A stretch of DNA of 64,000 nt from Phreatobacter stygius (GCF_005144885.1 NZ_CP039690.1:4167001-4231000), one strand, 5' to 3'. Positions 34,907-43,601 are shown, counted from the stretch's first letter. Notes: a model not told the origin generated them from the sequence alone. Made by a program: numbers and translations.

Positions 34907-35473
34907 TCAGCCACGACCGGCATTGTTGACGACAATGTAAAAAACCGCCGTGTCCTGGTCCGATGGATTGTCGAACCGATGCGGCACCTGGGCGCGATAG
35001 AAGACCGCATCGCCCGCGGCGAGGTCGTATTGCGTGTCGGCCAGATGGAGCCTTAGGCGCCCGGAGGCAACAACAAGCGTTTCCTCGACGCCGGGGCGGT
35101 GAGGCGGAAAGGTCCCCGAGCTCTGCAACGGTGGCAAGGTGTTGGCGACGAAGTCGACGCTGCCGCCATTGTGGGCGAGAGGTGACAGGGACCGTCGCTC
35201 AAATCCGGTGGTCGGCACCCGAAAGACCGGCTGCTCGCCAAGCGGCGCGAGAATGACGTCGCCCTGCTGCCGGTCTCCGCCGACCAGCTGCGAGATGCTG
35301 ATGCCCAGGCCTTCGGCCAGGCGGCCGAGAACCGTGGCGGTCGGCGACGTCACGCCGCGTTCGATCTTCGACAGCATCGACTTGCTGACGCCGGTCCTTT
35401 CGGCGGCCTCGCGCAACGACCAGCGCCGGGCGTCCCGCAGTTCCTTCGCCCGCATTCCCAGCTGGTTGGTCAT
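34907..35473 (-). CDS. XRE family regulator with C-terminal cupin domain
   Basis: 188 residues. The HTH covers about residues 8-62 (RAKELRDARRWSLREAAERT, GVSKSMLSKIERG, PTATVLGRLAEGLGISISQL). The cupin sensor covers about 110-180 (FPPHRPGVEETLVVASGRLR, then LAAGDAVFYRAQVPHRFDN). Such proteins regulate neighbouring catabolic genes in response to small acids or amines. I chose the ATG at 35473, with AGAGG seven bases upstream, over the upstream frame to 35572. It sits between a - strand reductase operon and a divergent + strand operon, both with TTGTCCACTA elements at their promoters, so it probably controls both. Confidence 0.9.
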   Translation of the reverse strand: MTNQLGMRAKELRDARRWSLREAAERTGVSKSMLSKIERGVTSPTATVLGRLAEGLGISISQLVGGDRQQGDVILAPLGEQPVFRVPTTGFERRSLSPLAHNGGSVDFVANTLPPLQSSGTFPPHRPGVEETLVVASGRLRLHLADTQYDLAAGDAVFYRAQVPHRFDNPSDQDTAVFYIVVNNAGRG

Positions 35474-35565
35474 TGCCGCACCTCTTGGCCCGGCGAAAGC
35501 GCGGGCAGGCGTGGAGAGTCTAGGCGCTTCGTCCACCGCTGGCCAGATCGCGTCTTCCAGATGTG

Positions 35566-35594
35566 TTGACATGAGTGGACGATTTGTCCACTAT
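35566..35594 (+). promoter_or_regulatory. Promoter with overlapping AGTGGAC-N5-GTCCACT operator
   Basis: A perfect -35 box TTGACA (35566-35571), a 17-base spacer and CACTAT (35589-35594) give a plausible sigma-70 promoter 40 bases before the AA_synth start. A perfect dyad, AGTGGAC (35574-35580) and GTCCACT (35586-35592) with centre GATTT, fills the spacer and enters the -10 box, so a bound protein would block polymerase. Confidence 0.65.
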
Positions 35595-35634
35595 CAAGGA
35601 CAACAAATGAGACGCAGCGACGGGAGAGACGGCC

Positions 35635-36174
35635 ATGCCACTGACAATTCGCAAGATCTGTGCGTTTCAGGAAGAGATCCTGATCGACCAGCGCCCGCTC
35701 GCCCGGCCCTTCAGGCATGTCATCGTCGCCGCGGTGATCAAGAACCCCTGGGCGGGCATGGGGTTTGTCCAGGACCTCAAGCCGATAGTGGCCGAGGTCG
35801 CGCCGCAGCTTGGCGAGATCCTGGCAGGCCAGGCCGTCGCCATCATGGGCGGCGGCGATCAGGTGCAGGCTTTCGGCAAGGCGGCGGCCGTTGGTCTGGC
35901 CGGCGAGTACGAACATGCCAACGCCGTGATCCACACCGTCCTGTTCGGCGATCCGTGCCGTCGCGCGATCAATGGATCGGCCTGGATGGTCGGCAACCAG
36001 AAGGTCGCGCCGGCGGGCGTGACGCTGGAATTGCCGATGGCACACAAGGACGACGCCAAGAACCAGAACTATTATCACACCATCCCGATCTTCATTCCGG
36101 ATGCGCCGCTGGCCGACGAGATCGTGGTGGCGGTCGGCATGGCGTCCGGCACGCGCCCCAGCGCTCGCCTCTAG
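35635..36174 (+). CDS. Amino acid synthesis family protein (AA_synth, PF06684)
   Basis: 179 residues; a small soluble protein whose sequence (FRHVIVAAVIKNPWAGMGFV, QAVAIMGGGDQVQAFGKAAA, RRAINGSAWMVGNQK, MAHKDDAKNQNYY) matches the compact family annotated as amino acid synthesis proteins, formerly DUF1185. The name rests on thin evidence and the reaction is unknown. The ATG at 35635 follows GGGAGAG. It is the first gene after the operator-promoter, 17 bases before the dehydrogenase, and likely belongs to a pathway degrading a small heterocycle or amide; that pathway role is inference from neighbours. Confidence 0.82.
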   Translation: MPLTIRKICAFQEEILIDQRPLARPFRHVIVAAVIKNPWAGMGFVQDLKPIVAEVAPQLGEILAGQAVAIMGGGDQVQAFGKAAAVGLAGEYEHANAVIHTVLFGDPCRRAINGSAWMVGNQKVAPAGVTLELPMAHKDDAKNQNYYHTIPIFIPDAPLADEIVVAVGMASGTRPSARL

Positions 36175-36191
36175 ACGGTGCGGGGGATCCC

Positions 36192-37097
36192 ATGAAGATC
36201 GCCTTCATCGGGCTCGGCATCATGGGGCGTCCCATGGCCGGCCATCTTCTCGACGCCGGGCATGAGCTTTGGGCCTTCGATATTGCCGCGCTCCCGGCCG
36301 ACCTGCTGGAGCGCGGGGCGAAACCGGCGGCAAGCGCGGAAGACGCTGCCCGTCGCGCCGATGTGGTGATCGTCATGGTGCCCGACACGCCCCATGTCGA
36401 GACGGCGCTGTTCGGCCCGAACGGCGTCGCAGCCGGGCTTTCGCCGGGCAAGATCGTGATCGATATGAGCTCGATCTCGCCGCTCGCGACCAAGGGGTTC
36501 GCAGCACGGGTCAATCGGCTCGGCTGCGACTATCTCGATGCGCCGGTATCCGGCGGCGAGGTCGGCGCCAGGGCGGCAAGCCTCACCATCATGGTCGGTG
36601 GTCCGCAGGCCGCGTTCGACACGGTACGTCCGCTGTTCGAGCGCCTCGGCAAGAACGTCACCCTGGTCGGTGGCAATGGCGATGGGCAAACCACCAAGGT
36701 CGCCAACCAGATCATCGTCGCCCTGACGATCGAGGCCGTCGGCGAGGCGCTTCTGTTCGCGTCCAAGGCGGGCGCCGATGCCGCTCGGGTCCGCCAGGCG
36801 CTGATGGGCGGGTTCGCGGCGTCGCGGATTCTCGAACTCCACGGTGAGCGGATGATCGAACGGAAGTTCGACCCCGGCTTTCGGATCGAACTCCATCAGA
36901 AGGATCTCAATCTGGCGCTCGAAGGCGCGCGAGCCCTTCAGATCACGCTGCCGAACACCGCGACCTGCCAGCAGCTGTTCAACGCTGCGGCCGCGCGCGG
37001 TGGCGGCGCCTGGGACCATTCGGCAATGGTGCGCGTGCTGGAACTGCTCGCCAACCACGAGGTCGGCCAGCCGCCAGCCGGCTGCGGGCTGTCGTGA
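36192..37097 (+). CDS. Beta-hydroxyacid dehydrogenase family, tartronate-semialdehyde-reductase-like
   Basis: 301 residues. The N-terminal cofactor motif is IAFIGLGIMGRPMAGHLLDAG, the substrate-binding signature is LDAPVSGGEVGAR, and the catalytic Lys is residue 169 in GQTTKVANQIIVAL. The C-terminal helical domain has KDLNLALEGARAL. Members reduce or oxidise short 3-hydroxyacids with NAD(P): GarR makes glycerate from tartronate semialdehyde, MmsB acts on 3-hydroxyisobutyrate. The overall pattern is nearest GarR, but the substrate is not certain. The ATG at 36192 follows GGGGGATCCC. It forms an operon with AA_synth; the MFS gene follows after 244 bases. Confidence 0.87.
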   Translation: MKIAFIGLGIMGRPMAGHLLDAGHELWAFDIAALPADLLERGAKPAASAEDAARRADVVIVMVPDTPHVETALFGPNGVAAGLSPGKIVIDMSSISPLATKGFAARVNRLGCDYLDAPVSGGEVGARAASLTIMVGGPQAAFDTVRPLFERLGKNVTLVGGNGDGQTTKVANQIIVALTIEAVGEALLFASKAGADAARVRQALMGGFAASRILELHGERMIERKFDPGFRIELHQKDLNLALEGARALQITLPNTATCQQLFNAAAARGGGAWDHSAMVRVLELLANHEVGQPPAGCGLS

Positions 37098-37341
37098 CCA
37101 CAGGCTGAACCGGCAGCCGAGGTCGGGCCGCGGCAGGCCGATATCGCCGCAAGAGGCCAGCATCGCGCGTGATGCCGGCTCGGCCGCCAGCCCGCCCCTG
37201 TCGCAACGGCCTCGGGGGCGAACAATCACCAACAATCTCAAGGCGCTGCCGATAGCGGTCGCCGAATGACGCGCCCGCGCGGTGGGGGCCGAGACCGCGC
37301 CAAAAAACTGAGAAAAGGCAAATCATCGGGAGGAGACCACC

Positions 37342-38652
37342 ATGGCATTTCACAGTGCGATCGCGATCGCCGATACGTCCGAAGTCGACGCGGTCCGATC
37401 GAGCGGCTACCGCAAGGCCACGCTCCGCATCCTGCCTTTCCTGTTCGTCTGCTATTTTTTCGCCTATCTCGACCGCGTCAATGTCGGTTTCGCGAAGCTG
37501 CACATGCTGGCCGACCTGCAGTTCAGCGAGGCGGTCTATGGCCTTGGCGCCGGCATCTTCTTTCTCGGCTATTTTTTCTTCGAGGTGCCGAGCAATCTGG
37601 TCATGCACCGGGTCGGCGCCCGCCGCTGGATCGCGCGCATCATGGTCAGCTGGGGCCTGATTTCGGCCGCCATGGCCTTCGTCACCACGCCGGCGATGTT
37701 CTACATCCTGCGGTTCCTGCTCGGCGTCGCCGAAGCCGGCTTCTTCCCCGGCATCATTCTCTACCTGACCTACTGGTACCCGGCCGAGCGGCGTGGCCGG
37801 ATCGTGTCGATGTTCATGGCGGCGATCCCGGTCTCCGGCTTGATCGGCAGCCCGCTTTCCGGGCTCATTCTCGATACCTTTCAAGGGGTCCAGGGCTTCG
37901 CGGCCTGGCAATGGCTGTTCGTGGTCGAGGCCTTGCCGTCATGCGCGCTAGGCGTCGTTCTGTTCTTCGTGCTCACCGACCGTCCGGCGCAGGCGGCATG
38001 GCTCACCCGCCCCGAGATCGATTGCATCGAACAGGACCTCGCCGCCGAGGCGCAGCGCCAGGATTCTCATTCGGCCATGGCGGCGGCCACCGACCCGCGT
38101 ATCTGGTTGCTCTCGCTGATCTATTTCGGCATCCAGATGGGCGTCTACGGGGTCGCCTTCTGGCTGCCGACGATCGTCAAGGGTTCGGGTTTTGGCTCCG
38201 ACACGATGGTTGGCCTGGTGACCGCCATTCCCTACCTCGCGGCCGCGCTGTTCATGGTCGCCATGGGGCGCTCGGCCGATGCGACCGGCAAGCGCCGGCT
38301 GCATGTCGCGCTGCCCATTCTCCTCGGCGTCGTCGGCCTTGTCGGATCGGCCGCCTTCTCGACCCATACCGGCATCGCCATCACCTGCCTGACCTTCGCC
38401 ACCATGGGCACGATCACGGCGCTTGCCCTGTTCTGGTCGCTGCCTTCGTCGTTCCTCGGCGGCTTTGCGGCGGCCGGCGGTCTTGCCATCATCAATTCGG
38501 TCGGCAATCTCGCCGGCTTCGTCAGCCCCTACATGGTTGGCCTGATCAGGGACGCGACGCACAGCACCAACCTCGCTCTGTATGTGATCGCCACGGCGGT
38601 GCTGCTCGCCGGCCTCCTGCTCGTCAAGGTCTCGCCATCGGTCGATCATTGA
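37342..38652 (+). CDS. MFS transporter, anion:cation symporter (tartrate/phthalate) type
   Basis: 436 residues with twelve predicted spans. The first span and loop, LFVCYFFAYLDRVNVGFAKL, are the hallmark of the ACS subfamily, which imports organic anions such as tartrate, glucarate, phthalate or hydroxyphenylacetate with protons. The central loop (about residues 200-240) is hydrophilic and acidic. The ATG at 37342 has GGGAGGAG nine bases before it. It follows the hydroxyacid dehydrogenase and is tail-to-tail with the GntR gene, so it probably imports the substrate of the AA_synth/dehydrogenase pathway. Confidence 0.9.
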   Translation: MAFHSAIAIADTSEVDAVRSSGYRKATLRILPFLFVCYFFAYLDRVNVGFAKLHMLADLQFSEAVYGLGAGIFFLGYFFFEVPSNLVMHRVGARRWIARIMVSWGLISAAMAFVTTPAMFYILRFLLGVAEAGFFPGIILYLTYWYPAERRGRIVSMFMAAIPVSGLIGSPLSGLILDTFQGVQGFAAWQWLFVVEALPSCALGVVLFFVLTDRPAQAAWLTRPEIDCIEQDLAAEAQRQDSHSAMAAATDPRIWLLSLIYFGIQMGVYGVAFWLPTIVKGSGFGSDTMVGLVTAIPYLAAALFMVAMGRSADATGKRRLHVALPILLGVVGLVGSAAFSTHTGIAITCLTFATMGTITALALFWSLPSSFLGGFAAAGGLAIINSVGNLAGFVSPYMVGLIRDATHSTNLALYVIATAVLLAGLLLVKVSPSVDH

Positions 38653-38704
38653 TGGCCCGGCCCGCGTCCGGCCTCGCTGCCCTGCAACCGGCGCTCACCG
38701 CCGC

Positions 38705-39499
38705 TCAGACCCTGGGCTCGCGCAGGGCGGCGGCGAGCGTATCGGCTGCGGCGCGTTCGGTCTCGGGTGTCGCCATCTCCGCCGGGCCGCGCCGGCCGAA
38801 GGCGCGCGCCATGGAGAGTTTGACCGACAGCACGTGCTGGCGCATCAGCGCCTCGGCCTCGCGCGGCTCGCGGCAGATGATCGCCTCATAGATCCGGTGA
38901 TGCAGGGCGTGGCGCTGGCGCATGTCGTCGAGGTCGAAGGCGACGATGTTATGGGCGGAGGCCTGCGGCACGCGCTGGCAGAGGCGCACCACGTCCTTGA
39001 CCAGGCTCGATCCCGCGGCCTCGTGAATGGTGCCGTGGAAGATCTCGTTGGCATCGGCATAGGCCGCGCGGCGCTTTGATGGATCGGCAGTGTCGGCCAG
39101 CGCCGCATCGCCCGCGGTCAAGGAAGCGTCGAGCGCCGCCCGGGCCGTCTCGCTCAGGCCTCGTTCGGCGGCGAGACGGGCGGCCAGGCCCTCGGCGAGA
39201 GCGCGCATTTCATAGGCGTCGACGATCGAGGAGAGCGACTGCTCGGGAACCGTGAAACCCTTGTTCGGCGTGTAGTGCAGCAGGCCCTCGCCGGCGAGCA
39301 TCTGCAGCGCCGCGCGCAAGGGCGTGCGCGACACCGACAGGGTCCGGCTCAGATGCACTTCGTTGAGGCGGCTCGCCGGCGCGAACAGGCCGTCGAGCAA
39401 GGCCTGGCGCAGGCGCTCGGCCAGGCTGCCGGAGCGAGTGGTGGCGCGCGGGCCGGTGTCTGTGCGGCTGGCTTTGGCCATCAGCCTCGATTGCTCCAT
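38705..39499 (-). CDS. GntR family regulator with FCD domain
   Basis: 264 residues. The winged helix is at about residues 22-85 (LAERLRQALLDGLFAPASRL, then HLSRTLSVSRTPLRAALQML). The FCD all-helical effector domain follows (VDAYEMRALAEGLAARLAAE, FHGTIHEAAGSSLVKDVVRL, HALHHRIYEAIICRE), with His residues placed for metal binding. FCD regulators usually repress carboxylate catabolism until the acid binds. The start could be the ATG at 39499 or an in-frame ATG at 39481; neither has a clean ribosome site. It is divergent from the FAH-family gene, and GTGTG-type sites lie between them. Confidence 0.92.
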   Translation of the reverse strand: MEQSRLMAKASRTDTGPRATTRSGSLAERLRQALLDGLFAPASRLNEVHLSRTLSVSRTPLRAALQMLAGEGLLHYTPNKGFTVPEQSLSSIVDAYEMRALAEGLAARLAAERGLSETARAALDASLTAGDAALADTADPSKRRAAYADANEIFHGTIHEAAGSSLVKDVVRLCQRVPQASAHNIVAFDLDDMRQRHALHHRIYEAIICREPREAEALMRQHVLSVKLSMARAFGRRGPAEMATPETERAAADTLAAALREPRV

Positions 39500-39500
39500 C

Positions 39501-39652
39501 TGTGTGCACTTGGTTTCCCGCCGTTCTGAGCCGGAGGCGCGCGGCGGTCAAGGGAAGGGGCCTTTCCAGTGTCGGCCTTTGCTGAGGGAGTAATCATGGC
39601 CGCTGAATAATTGTACACACTTTGTCGTTGACAGGAGGAAACTGTGCGCACA
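39501..39652. promoter_or_regulatory. GntR control region with three GTGYGCAC/GTGTAC-like sites
   Basis: Between the divergent GntR and FAH-family genes lie TGTGTGCACT (39501-39510), TTGTACACAC (39611-39620, reverse GTGTGTACAA) and the perfect palindrome TGTGCGCACA (39643-39652). The last overlaps the spacer of a candidate promoter with a perfect TTGACA (39628-39633). The shared GTGTG-AC core and placement on both flanks fit FCD-type GntR operators. Confidence 0.55.
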
Positions 39653-39725
39653 TTCTCCCCGCTCAATGAGCCGGCGGCTGCGCGTTCAAGCGGCCATAGG
39701 ACACTCGTCAAGGGAGGATCGGATC

Positions 39726-40436
39726 GTGCAAGCCAGTCAGCAGGCGTATATCGTCGCCCCGGATCCGGTGCTTGTTTCGGTGACATGTTCGGAGGCCGCC
39801 TTCGCGGTCAGGCGGCTCTATTGCGTCGGCCGCAATTATGTCGAGCACATCAGGGAGATGAAGGAGGGCGACGAGCGTGATCCGCCGTTCTTCTTCCAGA
39901 AGCCGGCCGACGCGATCGTCGAGGACGGCGGCGCCGTGCCCTATCCGGCTTTCACCGATGATTTCCAGCACGAGATCGAACTGGTCGCGGCGATCGGACG
40001 CGGCGGTCGCAACATCCCGGTCGAGCGGGCGCTCGACCATGTCTTCGGTTATGCCATCGGCATCGACCTGACCCGTCGCGACCGCCAGCGCGAGGCGCGC
40101 GATCTGCGCCTGCCCTGGGAGGTCGGCAAGTCTTTCGACAGTTCGGCGCCCTGCGGCCCGATTCATCCGGCCGACAGCGTCGGCCACATCACCGCCGGCG
40201 CCATCTCGCTCAGCGTCAACGGCGAGACGCGCCAGACCGGCGATATCGGCCAGATGATCTGGAACGTCGCCGAAATCGTCGCGAACCTGTCGCGCCACTA
40301 CGCGCTCGTCGCCGGTGACCTGATCTTCACGGGAACACCGGCCGGTGTCGGCCCGGTGCTGCCGGGCGACCGGCTGGAAGGTGTGATCGCCGGGCTCGGG
40401 CGGCTCGCCATCACCATCACCGAACGGGAGGACTGA
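39726..40436 (+). CDS. Fumarylacetoacetate hydrolase family protein (fumarylpyruvate-hydrolase-like)
   Basis: 236 residues. The FAH fold is evident: LYCVGRNYVEHIREM, PPFFFQKPADAIV, metal ligands in HEIELVAAIG (two Glu) and GIDLTRRDRQREARD (Asp), PWEVGKSFDSSAPCGPI, and GDLIFTGTPAGVGPV. Members cleave C-C bonds in acylpyruvates or decarboxylate oxaloacetate-like acids; the LTRRD and SFDSSAP blocks are close to fumarylpyruvate hydrolases of gentisate pathways. I start it at the GTG at 39726, eight bases after GGGAGG; upstream frame is not FAH-like. It is separated by two bases from the deacetylase gene, so the two are an operon with the MFS gene behind. Confidence 0.9.
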   Translation: MQASQQAYIVAPDPVLVSVTCSEAAFAVRRLYCVGRNYVEHIREMKEGDERDPPFFFQKPADAIVEDGGAVPYPAFTDDFQHEIELVAAIGRGGRNIPVERALDHVFGYAIGIDLTRRDRQREARDLRLPWEVGKSFDSSAPCGPIHPADSVGHITAGAISLSVNGETRQTGDIGQMIWNVAEIVANLSRHYALVAGDLIFTGTPAGVGPVLPGDRLEGVIAGLGRLAITITERED

Positions 40437-40438
40437 TC

Positions 40439-41311
40439 ATGCTGCCGACCGAACGCATTGCCTATTCCGCCATTGCCGAGCGGCCGACGCTGAAGCTCCC
40501 GGGCGATGCCCGTCTCGCTGTCTGGGTCATCGTCAATATCGAGGAATGGAACGCCCGCGAGCCGATGCCGCGCACCGTGCTGACGCCGCCGGCCGGCGGC
40601 TCGCCGAGCCCTGATATCCCCAATTGGGCCTGGCACGAATATGGCAACCGGGTCGGTTTCTGGCGCATGCTCGAGGTGTTCGACACGCTGAACATCCGCG
40701 CCGTTCTGGCGATCAACGGCTCGGCCATCGGCACCTATGAGCCGATCGCGCGGGCCGCCCGCGACCGTGGCTGGGAATTCGTTGGCCACGGCTTCACCCA
40801 GAAGAACATGCAGAAGGTCGCCGACGAGCGCGAGGATATCGCCAAGACCACCGAAGCGATCCGCGCCTATGCCGGCCGGCCGCCGCGCGGCTGGCTCGGG
40901 CCGGGCCTGACCGAGACCTGGGAGACGCCCGATATCCTGGTCGAACAGGGTTATGACTATGTCTGCGACTGGGTGCTGGACGACCAGCCGGTCGAGTTGA
41001 AGACCCGCTCCGGGCCGATCGTCAACGTGCCCTATACCCAGGAATGCAACGACGTCGCGATGATGCTGATCCAGCACCACAAGGCCTCAGAATATCGCGA
41101 CCGGGCGATCGACCAGTTCGAACAGCTTTATGCCGACGCCCGCGACTCGGCCCGCGTCATGGCGCTGGTCGTCCATCCCTACATCATGGGCGCGCCGCAT
41201 CGCCTGCGCTATTTCCGCGAGGCGCTGGAACATATCGCGCTCAGGCCCGGCGTGCTGTTCCAGACCGGCGAGGAGATCGTCGACTGGTACCGGGCCGCGC
41301 GCGCCGGCTGA
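40439..41311 (+). CDS. NodB-fold polysaccharide-deacetylase family protein (PuuE-like)
   Basis: 290 residues, no signal peptide, so cytoplasmic. Features are LAVWVIVNIEEWN (metal-site acid pair at the end of strand 1), WHEYGNRVGFWRMLEVFD, WEFVGHGFTQKNMQ (His of the second motif), PRGWLGPGLTETWETPDIL and VVHPYIMGAPHRLRYF near the end. This matches the cytosolic PuuE/allantoinase-like and cyclic-amide-hydrolysing branch of the family rather than chitin deacetylases. It probably hydrolyses a C-N bond in a small cyclic amide or ureide. It is preceded by the FAH-family gene and followed by an MFS carrier, suggesting a degradation route of import, ring opening and acid cleavage. Confidence 0.85.
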   Translation: MLPTERIAYSAIAERPTLKLPGDARLAVWVIVNIEEWNAREPMPRTVLTPPAGGSPSPDIPNWAWHEYGNRVGFWRMLEVFDTLNIRAVLAINGSAIGTYEPIARAARDRGWEFVGHGFTQKNMQKVADEREDIAKTTEAIRAYAGRPPRGWLGPGLTETWETPDILVEQGYDYVCDWVLDDQPVELKTRSGPIVNVPYTQECNDVAMMLIQHHKASEYRDRAIDQFEQLYADARDSARVMALVVHPYIMGAPHRLRYFREALEHIALRPGVLFQTGEEIVDWYRAARAG

Positions 41312-41432
41312 CCGGCGGCGCCGGATATCAAGATGCGGACCGCGCCTCAAGACGCGGCCGCCCGAACGGGATGAACCCAGCAAAACCCACTGAGACCAGG
41401 GACGGCCGTTCAAGCGGCTGAGGTAGGCTATC

Positions 41433-42677
41433 ATGAACGACGCAACCACGGCCGGAGCGCCAGGGCGCGCACACGCCGAAACCGACACCCGGCTCGCCAT
41501 GCTCGCGATGTTCGGCATCCTGCTGGCGTCTTATGTCATCAACGCCATGGACCGGCAGATCTTCCCCCTGCTGGCCGCCGATGTCCGCAAGGAATACGGC
41601 TTCTCGCTCGCCGATACCGGGCTGTTGTCGACCATCTTCACTTTGGGCATGGCGGTCGCCGGCTGGCCCACCGGCTATCTCCTGGCGCGCTATTCGCGCA
41701 AGGCCGTGCTGCAGATCGGCATCGCCATCTTCTCGGTCGGCACCGTTCTGACGGCCTATGCCGGCGGCATGGCCGACATGCTGGTCTATCGTGCCGCCAC
41801 CGGCATCGGCGAAGCCATGCAGCTGACCGCGCTGATTGCGGTCGCCACCAGCTATTTCGTCCGCTACCGCGCCGTTGCGGTCGGCGCGATCAATGCGTCC
41901 TTCGGCGTCGGCGCCATCATTGGCCCGATCGCCGCGGCGGTGCTGCTCAGCGCGCAAGGCACTTGGCGCGGACCGATCATCGGTTTCGGTCTGATCGGTT
42001 TTGTCGCCATGGCGGCGATCTGGATCGCGGTCCGGCCGTCGCTGACCGAAGTGGTCAACAATCGGCAGAGCCTGGCGGGCGAAGGTGGCGCGTCGGGCCT
42101 CAACAACCGCAACACCGTGCTGTTGACCTTGCTCAGCCTGATCGGCGGCCTGATCATCTATGGCTATCTCGGCATGTATCCGACCTTCCTGCGCGAGCAG
42201 CTGCATTATTCGCCGGCCGATACCGGCAGCGTCATGAGCATTTACGGGCTCGGTGTGCTGGCCTCCCTCATCGGCGGTTGGCTCGGCGACCGGTTCTCGC
42301 CCCGCCTGGTGCTCGGTTTCGCCTTCCTGTCGGCGGCAGCGCTCGGCTATTTCATCTTCCAGGGCGCCACCGCCTTTGCCGCGCAGGCCTGTCTCTCCTT
42401 CGTCTGGGGTTTCGTCGTCAGCGGCACGATCTATGTCAATCTCGCCGGCTACCACGTGAAGTCGGTCGTGCCGGATCAGGCCGGCCGCGCCACCGGCATC
42501 TTCGTCACCAGCCTCTATGGTTCGGGCGCCTTTGCCGGCTACCTCATCGGCTTCATCGCCAACAAGGCGGGCTGGGTCAGCGCCGGCCTGATCCAGATCT
42601 CATGCCTGGCGATTGTCGGTGCCTTGCTGTCGCTGGCGCTGAGCCCGCGGGACATGTCGAGCTCCCGGTCCCGATAG
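41433..42677 (+). CDS. MFS transporter (probable organic-acid importer)
   Basis: 414 residues, about twelve hydrophobic segments. The first span region SYVINAMDRQIFPLLAADVR, with its Asp-Arg pair, is typical of MFS carriers for aromatic or sugar acids. Loop motif SRKAVLQIG and the second-half GGWLGDRFSPRLVLG are standard. Substrate is unknown, but position (121 bases after the deacetylase, same strand) suggests uptake of the compound processed by the FAH/deacetylase pair. It ends 30 bases before the convergent BKACE gene. Confidence 0.88.
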   Translation: MNDATTAGAPGRAHAETDTRLAMLAMFGILLASYVINAMDRQIFPLLAADVRKEYGFSLADTGLLSTIFTLGMAVAGWPTGYLLARYSRKAVLQIGIAIFSVGTVLTAYAGGMADMLVYRAATGIGEAMQLTALIAVATSYFVRYRAVAVGAINASFGVGAIIGPIAAAVLLSAQGTWRGPIIGFGLIGFVAMAAIWIAVRPSLTEVVNNRQSLAGEGGASGLNNRNTVLLTLLSLIGGLIIYGYLGMYPTFLREQLHYSPADTGSVMSIYGLGVLASLIGGWLGDRFSPRLVLGFAFLSAAALGYFIFQGATAFAAQACLSFVWGFVVSGTIYVNLAGYHVKSVVPDQAGRATGIFVTSLYGSGAFAGYLIGFIANKAGWVSAGLIQISCLAIVGALLSLALSPRDMSSSRSR

Positions 42678-42707
42678 GCGACGGCGGTGGCCGTCGTCGC
42701 AACCGGC

Positions 42708-43601
42708 TCAAGCACCGCGATCGCGATTGGCTCCGGAGCCATGCCGCGGCTGAACGTCGACGGATGGCAAGGCGGGCAAGCCCAGCAACCGCCGCGCCTG
42801 GTCGGCTGTTGCGATCTCTCGTCCAAGGCTACGGGCGACAACCACGGCCTCGGCGACCAGTGCGGCGTTGCCGGCGACTGGACCGCCCTTGGCATCGAAG
42901 ACGTGATCCTCGAGGCCCGTGCGGACATGGCCACCATGCAGGATCACCTGTCGCTGGATCGCCCGGAAGGCCACAGGATCATGCGTCTGGATCGAGATCG
43001 ACCAGAGCGCGCCCGCGGGCAACCGCTCGATCAGGACCGGCAGCAGCTTCAAGTCGACGGGCATGCCGCCCGGCACGCCCATGACGAATTCGACCATGAC
43101 GGGCGGAACCAGCGCGCCCTCGGCAAGAAGCCGGTTGAGCGTCGCCATCTGGCCGGTGTCGAACACCTCGAGGATCGGCTTTGAAGCCGTCGCTGCAATG
43201 GCCTGCGCCATGCGATCGACAAATCCCGGACTGTTGTCGTAGAGCCGCCCGCCGAGGTTAAACGGACCGCAAGCCAGCGTCACCAGTTCGCCGCCGCTCT
43301 CGATCACCGCGAGCCGCGCCGCGTGATCGGCCTTGCCGCCATCGTCGCCGGCGCTGAGATCGATCACGGCTTCGCATCCGCCATGGCGAATGGCCGTGAC
43401 CATCGAGCGATAGGCCGCGGGCGCCATGGTCGTGCCGCCATCGGCGGTGCGGGCATGAAGGTGGACGATGGCGGCACCCGCCCGCCAGGCGGCGATGGCG
43501 TCGGCCATTACCGCCTCCGGCGTCACCGGATGGGCCGGGCCTTTGCGCGGGGCCCCACCGGTCAGCGCGGCCGTGATGACCAGCGGCTGCGACGGGGTCA
43601 A
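42708..43601 (-). CDS. Beta-keto acid cleavage enzyme (BKACE, DUF849)
   Basis: 297 residues. Motifs of the Kce-type zinc enzymes are clear: LVITAALTGGAPRK, AAIVHLHARTADGG (zinc His-x-His), PILEVFDTGQM, VEFVMGVPGGMPVDLKLL and GGHVRTGLEDH. BKACEs split a beta-keto acid with acetyl-CoA to give acetoacetate and a new acyl-CoA; the substrate varies. The start is a TTG at 43601 that overlaps the stop of the upstream receptor gene (TTGA), with AGGA seven bases before it. The frame runs open far upstream through that gene, but only this part is BKACE-like. It is co-transcribed with the receptor and presumably regulated by the LacI protein. Confidence 0.92.
   Translation of the reverse strand: MTPSQPLVITAALTGGAPRKGPAHPVTPEAVMADAIAAWRAGAAIVHLHARTADGGTTMAPAAYRSMVTAIRHGGCEAVIDLSAGDDGGKADHAARLAVIESGGELVTLACGPFNLGGRLYDNSPGFVDRMAQAIAATASKPILEVFDTGQMATLNRLLAEGALVPPVMVEFVMGVPGGMPVDLKLLPVLIERLPAGALWSISIQTHDPVAFRAIQRQVILHGGHVRTGLEDHVFDAKGGPVAGNAALVAEAVVVARSLGREIATADQARRLLGLPALPSVDVQPRHGSGANRDRGA

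Noticed and set aside
39644-39880. A 78-codon frame starting with GTG right after a perfect AGGAGG
   Set aside because: The ribosome-site match is striking, but the peptide is Gly/Arg/Ser-rich with no pattern and runs out of frame into the FAH-family gene, which has its own GGGAGG-GTG start. A short leader peptide cannot be excluded.
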